DNA of 64,000 bases from Streptomyces sedi. GTDB lineage: Bacteria; Actinomycetota; Actinomycetes; Streptomycetales; Streptomycetaceae. The DNA lies in assembly GCF_006335015.1 (NCBI RefSeq), contig NZ_VDGT01000001.1, forward strand, positions 641,548 to 705,547, in the 5' to 3' direction. The notes beneath the pieces are model-generated. The model saw nothing but the letters and a program-made list of their open reading frames with translations, was not told the origin of the DNA and ran no database searches. The stretch's first letter is position 1; each line of letters starts with the position of its first letter. Made by a program: the position numbers and the translations under genes. Shown here one piece after another: positions 63,654 to 64,000 of the stretch.

Positions 63654-63703
63654 AAGGCTGAGGGGCCTCACGAAAACTGATTTTCGTGAGGCCCCTCAGC
63701 CTT
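63654..63703. terminator. Bidirectional terminator shared by the DUF58 operon and the rRNA operon
   Basis: The two 23-base arms at 63654-63676 and 63681-63703 pair perfectly around a CTGA loop. Read on the minus strand, the stem is followed by TTCTGTTTCTCC. It ends the rRNA transcript and probably the convergent DUF58 transcript. Confidence 0.9.
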
Positions 63704-63715
63704 ATTCAAATAATT

Positions 63716-63833
63716 GTCCGGCGGCGTCCTACTCTCCCACACGGTCCCCCATGCAGTACCATCGGCGCTGAAGAGCTTAGCTTCCGGGTTCGGAATGTAA
63801 CCGGGCGTTTCCTCTCCGCCATGACCACCGGAA
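63716..63833 (-). rRNA. rrf: 5S ribosomal RNA
   Basis: About 118 bases on the minus strand, beginning near GGTTCCGGTGGTCATGGCGG and ending GGACGCCGCCGGAC. The conserved loop sequence CGCCCGGTTACATTCCGAAC and AAGCTAAGC match Streptomyces 5S. Ends are estimated to a few bases from the terminal pairing. Confidence 0.95.
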
Positions 63834-63894
63834 CCCTAAAAAGGACATTCCCTCGGCAGTCAGCCAGAAAAAACACAGTGGACGCGAGCATCTA

Positions 63895-64000
63895 TGGACA
63901 AGCCCTCGGCCTATTAGTACCGGTCAACTCCACCTATCACTAGGCTTCCATCTCCGGCCTATCAACCCCGTGGTCTCCAGGGAGCCTTACCCCATCAAGT
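63895..64000 (-). rRNA. rrl: 23S ribosomal RNA, 3' end only (partial)
   Basis: The last about 105 bases on the minus strand, including GACCGGTACTAATAGGCCGA and GGGCTTGTCC, the conserved 23S 3' terminus. It runs off the right edge. About 60 bases separate it from 5S and contain TGGCTGACTGCCGAGGGAAT, the processing-stalk strand. The operon is transcribed leftward, so 16S and the remaining 23S lie beyond the window. Confidence 0.95.

Overview
The window is high-G+C DNA (roughly 70% or more) with GTG/TTG starts, strong third-position G/C bias and gene families typical of Streptomyces or a very close relative: NnaR-NarK, PkaA/PkaB, FtsEX next to SmpB/tmRNA, a Sec-LAETG sortase substrate, NAD-glutamate dehydrogenase, SecA, long HPF and MtrAB-LpqB. 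From memory, the order matches the S. coelicolor core chromosome from about the murA/hup region (near SCO2949) to mtrAB-lpqB (SCO3013-3011) and an rRNA operon. No phage, insertion sequence or CRISPR array is visible.

Layout. 1-3420: a three-gene xanthine-dehydrogenase-type molybdo-hydroxylase operon on the minus strand, its large subunit running off the left edge, with tandem 15-bp repeats upstream. 3.7-4.6 kb: yqgE and a DUF3039 gene. 4.6-5.05 kb: a gene-free stretch of interspersed repeats, another copy of which lies at 14.3 kb. 5.06-14.2 kb: murA, HU, an ACT-domain malic enzyme, a HelD-type helicase, the regulator nnaR and the nitrate/nitrite carrier narK with GlnR-like boxes. 14.4-19.05 kb: the accessory island of greatest interest. 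It is a 45-residue exported peptide, an ATP-grasp ligase and a DUF1015 protein in one operon, facing two tandem paralogous TrmB/LuxR-type regulators. 19.1-25.1 kb: a class B penicillin-binding protein, tmRNA, smpB, an S41 protease, ftsX and ftsE. 25.4-27.8 kb: a tiny zinc-ribbon membrane protein, an acidic-repeat LAETG surface protein and prfB. 27.9-34.3 kb: two Ser/Thr kinases and a divergent FHA/FtsK-EccC-like protein. 34.7-38.3 kb: a sugar-type ABC importer without its own ATPase. 38.4-49.8 kb: NAD-dependent glutamate dehydrogenase, a HAD hydrolase, two small conserved proteins, secA and an AlkX/YcaQ glycosylase. 49.8-58 kb: an orphan response regulator, hpf, comF, and mtnA-mtrA-mtrB-lpqB. 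58.2-63.6 kb: a translationally coupled membrane-protein/DUF4129/DUF4350/MoxR/DUF58 operon. 63.65-64.0 kb: terminator, 5S and the 3' end of 23S rRNA on the minus strand.

Most of the window is housekeeping: envelope growth (MurA, PBP, FtsEX, MtrAB-LpqB, SecA), trans-translation (tmRNA/SmpB) and ribosome dormancy (HPF), and nitrogen handling (xanthine dehydrogenase, NnaR/NarK, GDH). The best candidate for an undescribed system is the 14.4-19.05 kb island. A secreted or modified small peptide, two ATP-using enzymes and two dedicated regulators suggest a peptide-signal or modified-peptide (RiPP-like) circuit. This is inferred from gene order and sequence; no function has been shown.
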